Assembly: GCA_964444125.1 (NCBI GenBank) | Contig: CAYUFB010000004.1 | Location: forward strand, 1-54,771 | Source of the DNA: CAYUFB01 sp964444125 | GTDB taxonomy: Bacteria; Patescibacteriota; Dojkabacteria; B142; JAFGMG01 | Length of the DNA stretch: 54,771 nucleotides | Direction: 5' to 3' | Part shown: piece by piece, positions 8,179-16,822 of the stretch | How the letters are laid out: each line of letters opens with the position of its first letter | How positions within the stretch are numbered: position 1 is the first letter of the stretch | Translations under genes and position numbers: made by a program | Notes under the pieces: model-generated | The model's database searches: none | What the model saw: the letters and a program-made list of their open reading frames with translations, nothing else | Told to the model about the DNA's origin: nothing

Positions 8179-8448
8179 TTATTTTGACTTTGCAACAGTT
8201 ATCTTCTGTGCAAGTCTGGATTTCAATCTAGCTGCTTTATTTTTGTGAATAGTATTATTTTTGGCAGCTTTATCGATTTGTTTATATGCTTGAGGTAGTG
8301 CGTTTTCTGCGTCCTTGGATTTGCCTTGTTTTATCAATTCCATGACTGTTTTGCGTGCAGATTTTAGAGCATCTAGTCTCTTGATATTAATTTTTCTTTT
8401 TCTTTTTGCGACTCTAATCGCTTTTTTTGCTGAACTTGTGTTTGCCAT
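8179..8448 (-). CDS. rpsT: 30S ribosomal protein S20
   Basis: An 89-residue, strongly basic, all-helical protein starting MANTSSAKKAIRVAKRKRKI, the typical S20 opening (usually ANxxSAxKRxRxxxKR). It contains the conserved TVMELIKQGKSKDAENALPQ region and the C-terminal NKAARLKSRLA helix. It binds 16S rRNA in the small subunit. It heads a minus-strand group with the membrane protein and prfB. The stretch between it and the next upstream gene (8449-8536) contains complementary GATTTT/AAAATC tracts that may act as a weak terminator for the AI-2E family gene. Confidence 0.96.
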   Translation of the reverse strand: MANTSSAKKAIRVAKRKRKINIKRLDALKSARKTVMELIKQGKSKDAENALPQAYKQIDKAAKNNTIHKNKAARLKSRLAQKITVAKSK

Positions 8449-8536
8449 AGCTATAAATTATTTGAATAAATCTTTGATGATTTTATCAGGTTTGATCTGA
8501 AATAGCAAAATCAAATCATGTCAAATACACTTATTA

Positions 8537-9625
8537 TCAAGCTTTTTTGGTTCTATAAAATTCAATTATAATCTGTACAGTAGCCACGATTGGAATTACT
8601 AATATTGCTCCAACGATACCAAATAAGCTAAGTGCTGCAATAATACCTAATATTGTGATAATTGGATCGACTCCAACAGCCTTCTTCATCACTCCTGGGA
8701 AGATAAAGACAGCTTCAAGATTTTGGATGACAATCCCTGCAGCCACCATATATCCCGCTTGTAATAAAGTGGTAAATGTCGTCTCAGCTGTTGCTACATC
8801 GCCACTTCCAATTGCAATAACAGACGCGATCACGACTGTGACGGTAGGGCCAATGTTTGGTACTGCTTCAAGCAAACCTGCGATAAGAGCAATTGGGATA
8901 GCATAATCATCGACTGTATACCAATCAAAGAATAATCCGGGCAAGCTGACTGCAATCCATGTAAGGAATCCTACAATCACCATCAACAATATCTGACCTA
9001 TAAACCAGGATCCAAGACCTGTTTCGACTTTTTGCATCAACTGACTTAAGTCTTTTTTGTATTTGCCAAAGAACACATCGAATAAACCATTATAAAATCT
9101 CTCTTTTCTTGCAAGCATATAAACACTTATCATAATTACGACAAATACTGCCAAAGCTGCAGAACCAAGCGAGCTTAATATTCCAAATGCACTGTTGAGA
9201 TTTTCTGTAGACATCAATGAATTGGCAAGTTCTTTGCCTGTATCATTTTCGGTGATTTTGTCATAATCGATATTGCCTTCAAGCCATGGGAAAACTTTCT
9301 CGAGTGTTTGCAAAAATGATACAAAAATACCTTCAATATCGGATGACAGGTTCTTGACTTGATCTATAAGAGCATTCGCTCCTACGACCATAATAATTGA
9401 AATTATTATAAACAATGTAAGATACAAACCTGCAATACTGACACCTCTAGGAATATGTCTCTTTTCTAGTCTATCAACTATTGGTCTAAAACTAGAATAA
9501 AGAATAAAGGAGAAAAACAACATAAAAAATACCCCTCTTAACTCCCACATCAGATATAATCCGACAAGGATTAGAACCGATTTGAGGATTGTACTAGTCG
9601 AAATTTCAATTTTTTGAACTTTCAT
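8537..9625 (-). CDS. AI-2E family transporter (permease)
   Basis: 362 residues with about eight hydrophobic segments and the organisation of the AI-2E/PerM family. Two N-terminal helices (LKSVLILVGLYLMWELRGVF, then FMLFFSFILY) are followed by the conserved FRPIVDRLEKRHIPRG segment, a large soluble region at 90-150, and a C-terminal membrane bundle. That bundle includes IPIALIAGLLEAVPNIGPTV and the stretch LEAVFIFPGVMKKAVGVDPI. The motif EAVPNIGP is typical of the family. Members have been linked to autoinducer-2 export and to sodium/proton antiport, and the substrate cannot be read from sequence. It appears to be a single transcription unit between uvrB and rpsT. Confidence 0.9.
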   Translation of the reverse strand: MKVQKIEISTSTILKSVLILVGLYLMWELRGVFFMLFFSFILYSSFRPIVDRLEKRHIPRGVSIAGLYLTLFIIISIIMVVGANALIDQVKNLSSDIEGIFVSFLQTLEKVFPWLEGNIDYDKITENDTGKELANSLMSTENLNSAFGILSSLGSAALAVFVVIMISVYMLARKERFYNGLFDVFFGKYKKDLSQLMQKVETGLGSWFIGQILLMVIVGFLTWIAVSLPGLFFDWYTVDDYAIPIALIAGLLEAVPNIGPTVTVVIASVIAIGSGDVATAETTFTTLLQAGYMVAAGIVIQNLEAVFIFPGVMKKAVGVDPIITILGIIAALSLFGIVGAILVIPIVATVQIIIEFYRTKKA

Positions 9626-9700
9626 TGTATGAATTTATGTAAAAGTAATTAATTTGGTTAATTTACGTTAAATATAGCACAATCAGCATTTTCTATCCAG

Positions 9701-9780
9701 TTTTACTAGTCTTTGGCTAGCTTTACTAGTCTCTGGTTCGTCTTGCTAGCCTCTGGCTCGTCTTGCTAGCCTCTGGCTAG
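9701..9780. repeat. Four tandem 20-bp units at the 3' end of uvrB
   Basis: Exactly four 20-base units run from 9701 to 9780. Each fits the pattern YTTRCTAGYCTYTGGYTMG, for example TCTTGCTAGCCTCTGGCTCG at 9741-9760. The third and fourth units are nearly identical and the first is the most divergent. The last unit overlaps the uvrB stop codon (9777-9779), so the array may have grown from the gene's end into the spacer. Confidence 0.85.
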
Positions 9781-11891
9781 CCTTTTAGTTCATTTATTAT
9801 ATCTCGAACTTTGGCCGCTTGCTCAAATTCCAGAGAATCTGCATAGATTTGCATCTGTATCTCGAGTTCTTTTAGATAATTTTGCTTTTCTTTTTTGGAA
9901 TATGTTTTGTACAAATTTGATTTTTCTATTAAATTTTGACCGGTTTTATCAAATTTCTCTGTATCTGTTGACGCTCTCTCCAGGCTACTTTTGATTTCTT
10001 TGATAATTGTTGTTGGGGTTATATTATGCTTCCTGTTGTACTCTTCTTGAATCTTCCTTCTGGCTTTTGTCTCGTCAATTGCTCTTTTCATCGAATCTGT
10101 TACTTTGTCTGCATACATGACGACTCTTCCTTCAGAATGTCTTGCAGCCCTTCCTATTGTTTGTATCATGCTTGTCTCTGAGCGCAAGAATCCTTCTTTA
10201 TCAGCGTCCATAATAGCAACTAATGATACTTCAGGGAGATCAAGCCCCTCTCTAAGCAAGTTGATACCTACAACTACATCGACACTCCCACTTCTAAGCT
10301 TATTTAGGATTTCTACTCTTTCTATCGCATCAAGATCGGAGTGCAGATATTGCACCTTGATCCCCATTTCTTGTAAATATGTTGCCAGATTCTCTGACAT
10401 TCTCTTGGTTAATGTTGTCACTAATACTCTTTGCTTCTTTGCAACTGTATCATTGATTTCTTTGATTAGATTATCAATTTGGTTATCTTGATAGTCTTTT
10501 TGATCAAACACTGTCATGTCTTTATAATCACATCTTTTTAAATGCTCTTTAAGGTTATCTAGGTTTTTTGCTTCAGTTGGTCTGATATCAATAATTGGAT
10601 CTAATAATCCTGTCGGTCTGATAAGCTGTTTGGCTATTCCTTTGTAATTTGAGGCAATTCCATAAACTCTTTTGGCATCATTCTGACTGATTGCGACTTC
10701 GTATTCTGCAGGCGTCGCACTTACATAAATTGTTTGATTAAGTTTTTTATCAAATTCGTGAAATTTGAGTGGTCTATTGTCTTTGGCCGATTGCATCCTA
10801 AATCCGTGATCTACCAACATCTCTTTTCTGGATCTGTCTCCAGCGTACATACCTCTGATTTGTGGTACTGTCATATGTGATTCATCTATAATCATCAGCC
10901 AGTCTTGAGGGAAATAGTCTATTAATGTAGATGGTGCTGAACCAGGAACTCTACCATCAAAATATCTGGAGTAATTTTCAATACCAGAGCAATATCCGGT
11001 CTCTTGCATCATTTCAAGGTCGAATTCTGTTCTTTGTCTTAGCCTTTCAGCTTGAACCATTTTGCCTTGTTTTTTAAATGATGCTACTTCCTTTTCTAGA
11101 TCAGATCTGATAGGGTCAATTACTTTTTTGATCTTTTCGTATGGTGTGACAAATTGTTTTGCAGGAAAAATCGTGATTTCTTTGAGCTCCTCAAGGATTT
11201 CTCCGGTGATTGGGTTTAGGACTTTGATTGCATCTATTTCATCGCCAAAAAACTCTACTCGAATAGCTGTCTCTTCAGATGCGATATTTATATCTACTGT
11301 ATCACCTCTTACTCTATAGTTTCCAGAAAAAAAATCGTATTCTGATCTCTCGTATAACATATCTGTCAGGTGAATTAGAAACTTCTCTTGTGAATAAGCA
11401 CCACCCCGAACTAGTTTCCTGCTCAAACTTTGATAGTCATCAGGATCTCCGATACCATATATACAAGAGACTGAGGCGATGATGATTACATCTTTGCGAG
11501 TAAGAAGTGCTTGCATGGCAGCATTTCTGTATCTTTCAATATTTTCATTGATTGACGTTTCTTTCTCGATATATAAATCTCTGTGTGGTATATATGCTTC
11601 TGGTTGATAATAGTCGTAATATGAAATGAAATACTCAACGGAATTATCAGGAAAAAACTCCCTAAATTCAGTAAATAATTGTGCGGCAAGTGTCTTGTTG
11701 TGAGCCAATACCAGTGTTGGCTTATTTGTATTGTTGATAACATTCGCCATAGTAAAAGTTTTGCCTGAGCCTGTGACACCTAGCAATGTCTGATGATTCA
11801 TCCCGTCATTGATTCCATTAGTCAAGGTTTCTATCGCACTCCCTTGATCACCCGATGGTTGGAATTTTGTCTTAAGTTGGAATAATGACAT
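9777..11891 (-). CDS. uvrB: Excinuclease ABC subunit B
   Basis: A 704-residue UvrB of normal length. It has Walker A GVTGSGKTFT (38-47), the beta-hairpin region YYDYYQPEAYIP that grips DNA at lesions, helicase motif DESH, motif V/VI (GINLLREGLDLPEV and IQTIGRAARH), and a C-terminal UVR domain (LEFEQAAKVRDIINEL) that contacts UvrC. UvrB receives damaged DNA from UvrA and recruits UvrC in nucleotide-excision repair. A partial uvrC lies at the other end of this window and no uvrA is seen. It starts nine bases after the tgt stop, so the two genes are likely cotranscribed. Its 3' end merges into a 20-bp tandem repeat. Confidence 0.97.
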   Translation of the reverse strand: MSLFQLKTKFQPSGDQGSAIETLTNGINDGMNHQTLLGVTGSGKTFTMANVINNTNKPTLVLAHNKTLAAQLFTEFREFFPDNSVEYFISYYDYYQPEAYIPHRDLYIEKETSINENIERYRNAAMQALLTRKDVIIIASVSCIYGIGDPDDYQSLSRKLVRGGAYSQEKFLIHLTDMLYERSEYDFFSGNYRVRGDTVDINIASEETAIRVEFFGDEIDAIKVLNPITGEILEELKEITIFPAKQFVTPYEKIKKVIDPIRSDLEKEVASFKKQGKMVQAERLRQRTEFDLEMMQETGYCSGIENYSRYFDGRVPGSAPSTLIDYFPQDWLMIIDESHMTVPQIRGMYAGDRSRKEMLVDHGFRMQSAKDNRPLKFHEFDKKLNQTIYVSATPAEYEVAISQNDAKRVYGIASNYKGIAKQLIRPTGLLDPIIDIRPTEAKNLDNLKEHLKRCDYKDMTVFDQKDYQDNQIDNLIKEINDTVAKKQRVLVTTLTKRMSENLATYLQEMGIKVQYLHSDLDAIERVEILNKLRSGSVDVVVGINLLREGLDLPEVSLVAIMDADKEGFLRSETSMIQTIGRAARHSEGRVVMYADKVTDSMKRAIDETKARRKIQEEYNRKHNITPTTIIKEIKSSLERASTDTEKFDKTGQNLIEKSNLYKTYSKKEKQNYLKELEIQMQIYADSLEFEQAAKVRDIINELKG

Positions 11892-11900
11892 AAGTGTATT

Positions 11901-13013
11901 TTAGCGCGAATGTGCCAAAAAGTCTGTATAAAAAGATAAATTATGTATTGTGGTGAGTCTTTGGCCAGCTGGTTCTTTCAACCTGATTAGGTGCCTTAAG
12001 TACGCTCTAGTATAATTTGTGCATGTATGACAGGTACATTTTTCATCAAGTGGCTTATTATCGTATTTATACCTGTTTGATTTCAAGTGCAAGACATCAA
12101 AATGATTGTAAGATCTGTCTCCTTGACCTTTCTGTACATAGATGTATCCATGTCTGGCATTTCTGGTAGGTAGGACTGTATCAAATACATCCCAGCCATT
12201 TTGTATACAAAATGCTATATCATCTGGAGATCCGACTCCCATGGCATAATGAATCTTATCATTAGGTAGTAGGTTTGCAACATTTGCAAGAAGCTCATGA
12301 TGAAATCCTTTTGGAGCATCGTTTTTCCATGAGTGAGAGTTGTGAAGTGGCATCCCCCCAAAGTTATAAAAATCAAAACCAATCTCTATCAATTGCTTTG
12401 CACTAATCTTTCTTAAATTGAAATTATTGCCTCCTTGTATGACTGCTCCAAGGAGTGGACGTTCTATTTTTTTATTGTCAAAATCGTCTTTTGTCAAATT
12501 GTGAAGTTCTAGGAATTTATCTTTTGATCTTCTTGCCCAGGCAGTGTTTCTCTCTATGCTTTTTTTTAGAATATGTAGTGGGGCATCGTGGATGACCGGC
12601 TCATCAAGTACCGTGACAATATCTGATTTGATATTGTATTGAATAATTTGTGAAATTTCTGGCGAAAGAAATGTTGGTTTACCATTTAGTGGGTTTATAA
12701 AGCTGCATCCGGCATCTGAGATTTTGTTTTGACTATTATTTTTTGAAGCGTGAATTAATGAAAACACTTGAAATCCGCCGCTATCTGATAGAATTGGTCT
12801 ATCCCATCCAAAAAATTTATGAATTCCTCCGAATTTGTTTATAAAGTTGCTTCCTATATGGTTTTCAATATGTAGTGTGGTTGTGACTAAACCTTCAATG
12901 CCAGTCTTTTTGGCATCTTCAAAACTAATTGTCTTAATCGCTCCATAGGTTGCATCCGGCAAAAATACCGGTGTTGAAAGAGTGCCATGCTTTGTAATTA
13001 TTTTCTTAGACAT
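11901..13013 (-). CDS. tgt: tRNA-guanine transglycosylase
   Basis: A 370-residue TIM-barrel enzyme that exchanges G34 for a queuine precursor in GUN-anticodon tRNAs. Visible signatures are LSDSGGFQVFSL with the general-acid Asp (about residue 96), the nucleophile segment FDTVLPTRNARHG (about 275-287) and the zinc site CTCHTCTNYTRAYLRHL near residue 330. The length fits bacterial Tgt. No queuosine biosynthesis genes are nearby, so the substrate base would have to come from genes elsewhere or be salvaged. It forms a minus-strand pair with uvrB. Confidence 0.95.
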   Translation of the reverse strand: MSKKIITKHGTLSTPVFLPDATYGAIKTISFEDAKKTGIEGLVTTTLHIENHIGSNFINKFGGIHKFFGWDRPILSDSGGFQVFSLIHASKNNSQNKISDAGCSFINPLNGKPTFLSPEISQIIQYNIKSDIVTVLDEPVIHDAPLHILKKSIERNTAWARRSKDKFLELHNLTKDDFDNKKIERPLLGAVIQGGNNFNLRKISAKQLIEIGFDFYNFGGMPLHNSHSWKNDAPKGFHHELLANVANLLPNDKIHYAMGVGSPDDIAFCIQNGWDVFDTVLPTRNARHGYIYVQKGQGDRSYNHFDVLHLKSNRYKYDNKPLDEKCTCHTCTNYTRAYLRHLIRLKEPAGQRLTTIHNLSFYTDFLAHSR

Positions 13014-13039
13014 GTGTAATTATACCAGTATTACCAAAG

Positions 13040-13837
13040 TTATTGGGAGATCATGAATCTATTAAACAGTTTGATGAAAGCTAATGTGTCCAATTGTGAA
13101 GCCCTAGTTTTGGGGTCGATTTTATTATGATCAAATATTTCATGCCAATTAGTATTTTTTATATTCTTGTTTAGATTGTTCATGAGCATTTTTCTTGGTG
13201 AAGAGTATGCAGCTTTCAAGAACTTAGCAAAGTCTTCGAATGATTCATCTTTCAATAATGGCGCGCTTTTGAGTTTAAATAACAGCACACCACCATCAAC
13301 TTTGGGTTTTGGGTGGAAGCTAGAGTTTTTGATCTTTTTGATGAGTTTGATATCGTAATATACATTTGCCAGATGACCAATAAGCGCAGTATTTGGTGGC
13401 GTGGCAGCGTAGTCTTCGGCAACTTCTTTTTGAATCATCAATACCATTTGGAATGGCTTGCTTGTAGTTTTGAGAATTTTGTTGATAATTTGCTTTGAGA
13501 TATTGTATGGAAGAGAACCAATTATTTTATAATTTCTATTGTTGCCAAAGATTTCATCTAAATTAACATCAAGTATATTTGAATTAATGATGTTAAAGTT
13601 CTCATTTTCTTTAAATTCTTCAGTCAGAAAGCTAACTAGGTCAGTATCTATTTCAATTGCAGTTAGATTCGCGTTTTTTTCTAAGATTAATTTGCTTAAT
13701 CTCCCATCTCCTGGGCCAATTTCAATAATAGATTCATTTTCTTTGATATCTAGAGCATCAACTACAAATTGACTATCCTTTTGATATTTTAAAAAGTTCT
13801 GGCCAAATTTCTTTTTGAAAATGTGATCCTGTTTCAT
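13040..13837 (-). CDS. rsmA: 16S rRNA (adenine-N6,N6) dimethyltransferase RsmA/KsgA
   Basis: A 265-residue Rossmann methyltransferase that dimethylates A1518 and A1519 of 16S rRNA late in small-subunit assembly. It starts KKFGQNFLKYQ, the usual RsmA opening. The SAM-binding motif EIGPGDGRLSKLI lies at about 40-52. The catalytic motif IV reads GSLPYNIS where most members have (N/D)LPY, so Asn is replaced by Ser. The C-terminal helical domain ends with ASQLDTLAFIKLFN, typical of the family. The gatD stop lies immediately upstream at 13838, so the genes abut and are likely cotranscribed as murT-gatD-rsmA. Confidence 0.93.
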   Translation of the reverse strand: MKQDHIFKKKFGQNFLKYQKDSQFVVDALDIKENESIIEIGPGDGRLSKLILEKNANLTAIEIDTDLVSFLTEEFKENENFNIINSNILDVNLDEIFGNNRNYKIIGSLPYNISKQIINKILKTTSKPFQMVLMIQKEVAEDYAATPPNTALIGHLANVYYDIKLIKKIKNSSFHPKPKVDGGVLLFKLKSAPLLKDESFEDFAKFLKAAYSSPRKMLMNNLNKNIKNTNWHEIFDHNKIDPKTRASQLDTLAFIKLFNRFMISQ

Positions 13838-14638
13838 TTATGGTAGTTTGTAAGCCTTGAAGTGTGCTTGCCATTCAAGCTGATCGTCAAGTGGCTCAAG
13901 GTGGTTAAACTGTTTATATTTATTTGCTAGTGCAAGTGAAATTAGGACATCGCAAATATGTGGATTTTTGGGCAAGAATGAGCCGTGCATATAAGTGCCA
14001 AAGGCATTTTTGATCCTTAATCCTTCAAATCCTGTCTGTTCGCTATCACCGATGCCTTTTTTGACCTTGCCTAGATGTGTTAATTTTCTATCTAATAATC
14101 TAGTTCTTCCGCTATGATTTTCAAACCCAACTAGTGTATTTGGTTTTTTGAAGTCCTCGTTTTTGTAATATTTTTTGATGTCACTTAAAGTTTGCTTGTC
14201 GATTATCTCTGTAGCGATATTGCCTATGCATCTTTGGGTCACTTTTGTACCTGGTGCTACTGTTTCAATATAAAAAAATCCAATTCCTTGCGATCTTTGG
14301 TTTGTACCATCAAGATAGTATCTGCCAAGTAATTGATAGCCACCGCAGATAGAAAGAAGCGGGACATTGTTGTTTAGGTCTTCTAATAATCCAATTTTTT
14401 TATTTTCTATTAAGTCATTTGCGATCTCAAGTTGTTGTTTGTCCTGTCCGCCCCCAAAAAAGTAGATGTCTGTATTGCCTGGTGCTAGCTTATCTTGCTT
14501 ATTGATATTGTTGATTTTGACGTCTATGCCTCTTTTTTGGGCACGTGTCTTAAGGGCAATTATATTGCCTAGATCTCCGTAAAGATTCATCTCCTGTGGG
14601 TATAGATGGCTAATTGTAAGTCTCATTGGTTTGCTCAT
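13838..14638 (-). CDS. gatD: Lipid II isoglutaminyl synthase, glutaminase subunit GatD
   Basis: A 266-residue class I (CobQ/CobB-like) glutamine amidotransferase. The nucleophile elbow LLSICGGYQLLG places Cys at residue 98. A downstream GTYMHGSFLPKNP supplies the catalytic His, as in GatD. The opening LTISHLYPQEMNLYGDLGNI matches GatD proteins. With MurT it amidates the alpha-carboxylate of D-Glu in the lipid II stem to D-isoglutamine, which favours cross-linking in Gram-positive-type walls. Its gene is separated by three bases from murT, the usual arrangement. Cobyric acid synthase is excluded by length and by the MurT partner. Confidence 0.93.
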   Translation of the reverse strand: MSKPMRLTISHLYPQEMNLYGDLGNIIALKTRAQKRGIDVKINNINKQDKLAPGNTDIYFFGGGQDKQQLEIANDLIENKKIGLLEDLNNNVPLLSICGGYQLLGRYYLDGTNQRSQGIGFFYIETVAPGTKVTQRCIGNIATEIIDKQTLSDIKKYYKNEDFKKPNTLVGFENHSGRTRLLDRKLTHLGKVKKGIGDSEQTGFEGLRIKNAFGTYMHGSFLPKNPHICDVLISLALANKYKQFNHLEPLDDQLEWQAHFKAYKLP

Positions 14639-14641
14639 ATT

Positions 14642-15910
14642 TTAGTTATCTAATTTTTTGCCCAATAATTTTCTAAACTCGTTCATCGCTGTGTATGTGG
14701 GTAAGACATATATCCTCTCATTTGATTCAGTTTCTTTGATTATCGTTTTAAAGATTTGTGATTGATTTGGATTATAAGTGATCTTGCTAATATCAATTCC
14801 TGCGTACTTGAGCCTAAGTGCCATGTCTTCTGCCCTTGTTCCTGATACAAAAATTCTTTTTGGATTTATTTTATTTATTAATTCGACTTTTGAGTCCCAT
14901 AACCACGATACATCGCGGCCGTCAGCTATTCTATCATTGATAATTATCAAAAGATTGGGACTTGATATGTTAGTAAGTAAATCAAGTGTGAGGCTGAAAC
15001 CTATTGGATTTTTGATGAGTAATAATTGAAATATCCTGTCTTTGTATTCTACTTCTTCACCACGTCCAAATGCTGGTTGGAAATTCCTGATGGCCTTGCC
15101 TATTGCATCTAGCGAAATCTCAAGTAACTGTGCTGTCAAAATGGCTGCTATTGCGTTATAGATATGGAAAATGCCAGGTGTTTTGATATAAAAGGTTTCT
15201 TTTTCTGCTACAAAACTTGATGTGAGATCTTCATAGACTTTGATTTCACTTGCTACTATTTTGTGTATCTCATCAACTTCTCGAATTTCGCTTGATTCGA
15301 ATTCTATTTCCTTTCTGTATTCTTGTTCTATGGAGAAGAAGTAGGTTTTTTCTGGATTTTTTTGTAATGAAGCAACTAGTGGATCATCGGCATTTAGGAC
15401 TAATTGTGTCTTGGGGCTCAAATCTATTGCTTCTTTGATATAGTCTCTTGTCTTGTTTATCTCGCCGTATGCATCTAGTTGATCTCTAAACAGGTTTGTG
15501 ACTATAAGGATATCGGGTTTGAGATACTTTATGATCCTGGGCAAAGTGGCTTCTTCTACTTCAAATACTGCAAAATCGGTTTTGAGTCTCCCAAAAATAT
15601 TAGAATGAAAGATCAAAGCCGATATAAGGCCTCTTTTCATGTTTGATCCTGCGCGATTGGAGATGTATCCGGTATAAGAAGTCTTGAGAATTTCTTCAAG
15701 GATAAATCTGGTAGTAGTCTTGCCGTTTGTCCCTGTGATGATGACCACCTTGTTCAATTCGCTAGTTAAATGCTCAAAGACGTTCGAGAAATATTTTTCT
15801 GCAATGAGTCCTGGCAATGCCGTCCCACTTCCGGCGCCTAATAATTTCAGTAATTTTGTAAGTAATTTTAGGACAAATATCTGTATTTGTATCATGGTTG
15901 ATTTTATCAA
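14642..15910 (-). CDS. murT: Lipid II isoglutaminyl synthase, Mur ligase subunit MurT
   Basis: A 422-residue Mur-ligase family protein with P-loop ITGTNGKTTTRF (GTNGKTT at 60-66), the middle-domain motifs FEVEEATLPRIIKYLKPDIL and TNLFRDQLDAYGE, NADDPLVASL, and a C-terminal DUF1727 domain (SFTLDLL-type region FSLTLDLL; INDRIADGRDVSWLWD; RIFVSGTRAEDMALRLKYAG). DGRDVSW is the typical MurT catalytic Asp region. MurT activates the D-Glu carboxylate of lipid II with ATP for amidation by GatD. Well-studied MurT proteins carry a four-cysteine zinc ribbon after the NADDP motif, but this one has no cysteine at all, so the ribbon is lost or replaced. An N-terminal hydrophobic stretch (residues 8-24) may associate with membrane. 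Confidence 0.92.
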   Translation of the reverse strand: MIKSTMIQIQIFVLKLLTKLLKLLGAGSGTALPGLIAEKYFSNVFEHLTSELNKVVIITGTNGKTTTRFILEEILKTSYTGYISNRAGSNMKRGLISALIFHSNIFGRLKTDFAVFEVEEATLPRIIKYLKPDILIVTNLFRDQLDAYGEINKTRDYIKEAIDLSPKTQLVLNADDPLVASLQKNPEKTYFFSIEQEYRKEIEFESSEIREVDEIHKIVASEIKVYEDLTSSFVAEKETFYIKTPGIFHIYNAIAAILTAQLLEISLDAIGKAIRNFQPAFGRGEEVEYKDRIFQLLLIKNPIGFSLTLDLLTNISSPNLLIIINDRIADGRDVSWLWDSKVELINKINPKRIFVSGTRAEDMALRLKYAGIDISKITYNPNQSQIFKTIIKETESNERIYVLPTYTAMNEFRKLLGKKLDN

Positions 15911-15960
15911 TATATTGTTGATAAAGGAAATGTATAGGTGGTTAATAATTTGTATAAATA

Positions 15961-15990
15961 TTGCATTGAAAAGATTATGTATGATATAAT
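15961..15990 (+). promoter_or_regulatory. Promoter of the 240-residue unknown gene
   Basis: A TTGCAT -35-like hexamer (15961-15966) and a perfect TATAAT -10 (15985-15990) are separated by 18 bases. The ATG at 16015 follows after a short untranslated leader with no clear Shine-Dalgarno sequence. This is one of the cleanest promoter matches in the window. Confidence 0.6.
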
Positions 15991-16014
15991 GGGGATATAT
16001 TATTTTGAATAATT

Positions 16015-16737
16015 ATGGATATTGAAAAAGGTGCTTTCGATCAAGATTTAATCGATCTTGCAGTGAGTTCTTCTGGTTTTGGTGGTACTCATGATCCGGA
16101 TAGTTCTACTCCCCCACATACCAGACAATTTGTTGTAGGTGCATTTTCTATGATATATGAACATAGAGGGATTATGGATAGCCAATCATTTATTCCTGAT
16201 TGTGGAAATCATTCTCAAGATACAGACGATGTGTCTGAGCTAACTTTAGTTGAAGATAAATCTTTAAATGGTGTATTGAAAAGAAGACGTGATTGTTTTA
16301 TTAGTAGTGATTATGCATCTAAATATGGATTAGATAGACAAGATATAGATGCAGAAGTATATTACGAAGATATTTTAGAGAAGTTCGGTGAATTTGTTTT
16401 AGGACGAACACAACAGGGTGATCAATTATTAGTGACAGTATCTACTATGATACGAAATGATTTAAATAGCAAGCCAGTTTGTAATAGAAAATCAACTGTA
16501 GTTGATGTTAAAACAGAAGGCCAGATCGAGATAGAGAAACAACAAATAGAAGAGATTATTGCTGAAGAAATTAGAACATTGAAGGTTTATACATCATTAG
16601 TTAGATCTCGAGAAGAGTTGACTGAATTCCTTAAAGGTAGATATTTACCTGCAGAAATGATTGATGCGATAGTAGACGCTAATAGAGATCTTTACCCATC
16701 AATTCCTACTACTACAGAAGATGAACCGCTTAGCTAA
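16015..16737 (+). CDS. Hypothetical acidic soluble protein
   Basis: 240 residues, no signal peptide or membrane segment, and no family I recognise. The N-terminal third is polar and glycine/serine-rich (SSSGFGGTHDPDSSTPPHT) and probably disordered. A middle segment (KRRRDCFISSDYASKYGL, ~90-107) has a basic patch. A long helix at about 165-215 (EIEKQQIEEIIAEEIRTLKV) ends in a helical hairpin. It is the only plus-strand gene between 6.5 and 26 kb, flanked by its own strong promoter and a strong terminator. It is therefore a monocistronic insert in a minus-strand housekeeping block. That context suggests a lineage-specific or acquired gene. Confidence 0.75.
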   Translation: MDIEKGAFDQDLIDLAVSSSGFGGTHDPDSSTPPHTRQFVVGAFSMIYEHRGIMDSQSFIPDCGNHSQDTDDVSELTLVEDKSLNGVLKRRRDCFISSDYASKYGLDRQDIDAEVYYEDILEKFGEFVLGRTQQGDQLLVTVSTMIRNDLNSKPVCNRKSTVVDVKTEGQIEIEKQQIEEIIAEEIRTLKVYTSLVRSREELTEFLKGRYLPAEMIDAIVDANRDLYPSIPTTTEDEPLS

Positions 16738-16760
16738 GTAGTAAGTTTTTTAGATAATTT

Positions 16761-16795
16761 AAGGGGGATTTTGCTTGCAAAATCCCCCTTTTTAA
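16761..16795. terminator. Strong bidirectional intrinsic terminator
   Basis: AAGGGGGATTTTGC (16761-16774) is perfectly complementary to GCAAAATCCCCCTT (16777-16790), followed by a T-run on the plus strand, with A-rich sequence before it giving a T-run on the minus strand. It sits between the convergent ends of the 240-residue unknown gene and dnaE and can serve both. Confidence 0.9.
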
Positions 16796-16822
16796 TCCCT
16801 TGTAAAATTTGGGACGGTTTTG

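Noticed and set aside
9701..9780. CRISPR-like or IS end repeats next to uvrB
   Set aside because: Units are contiguous 20-mers without spacers, inverted ends or a transposase.
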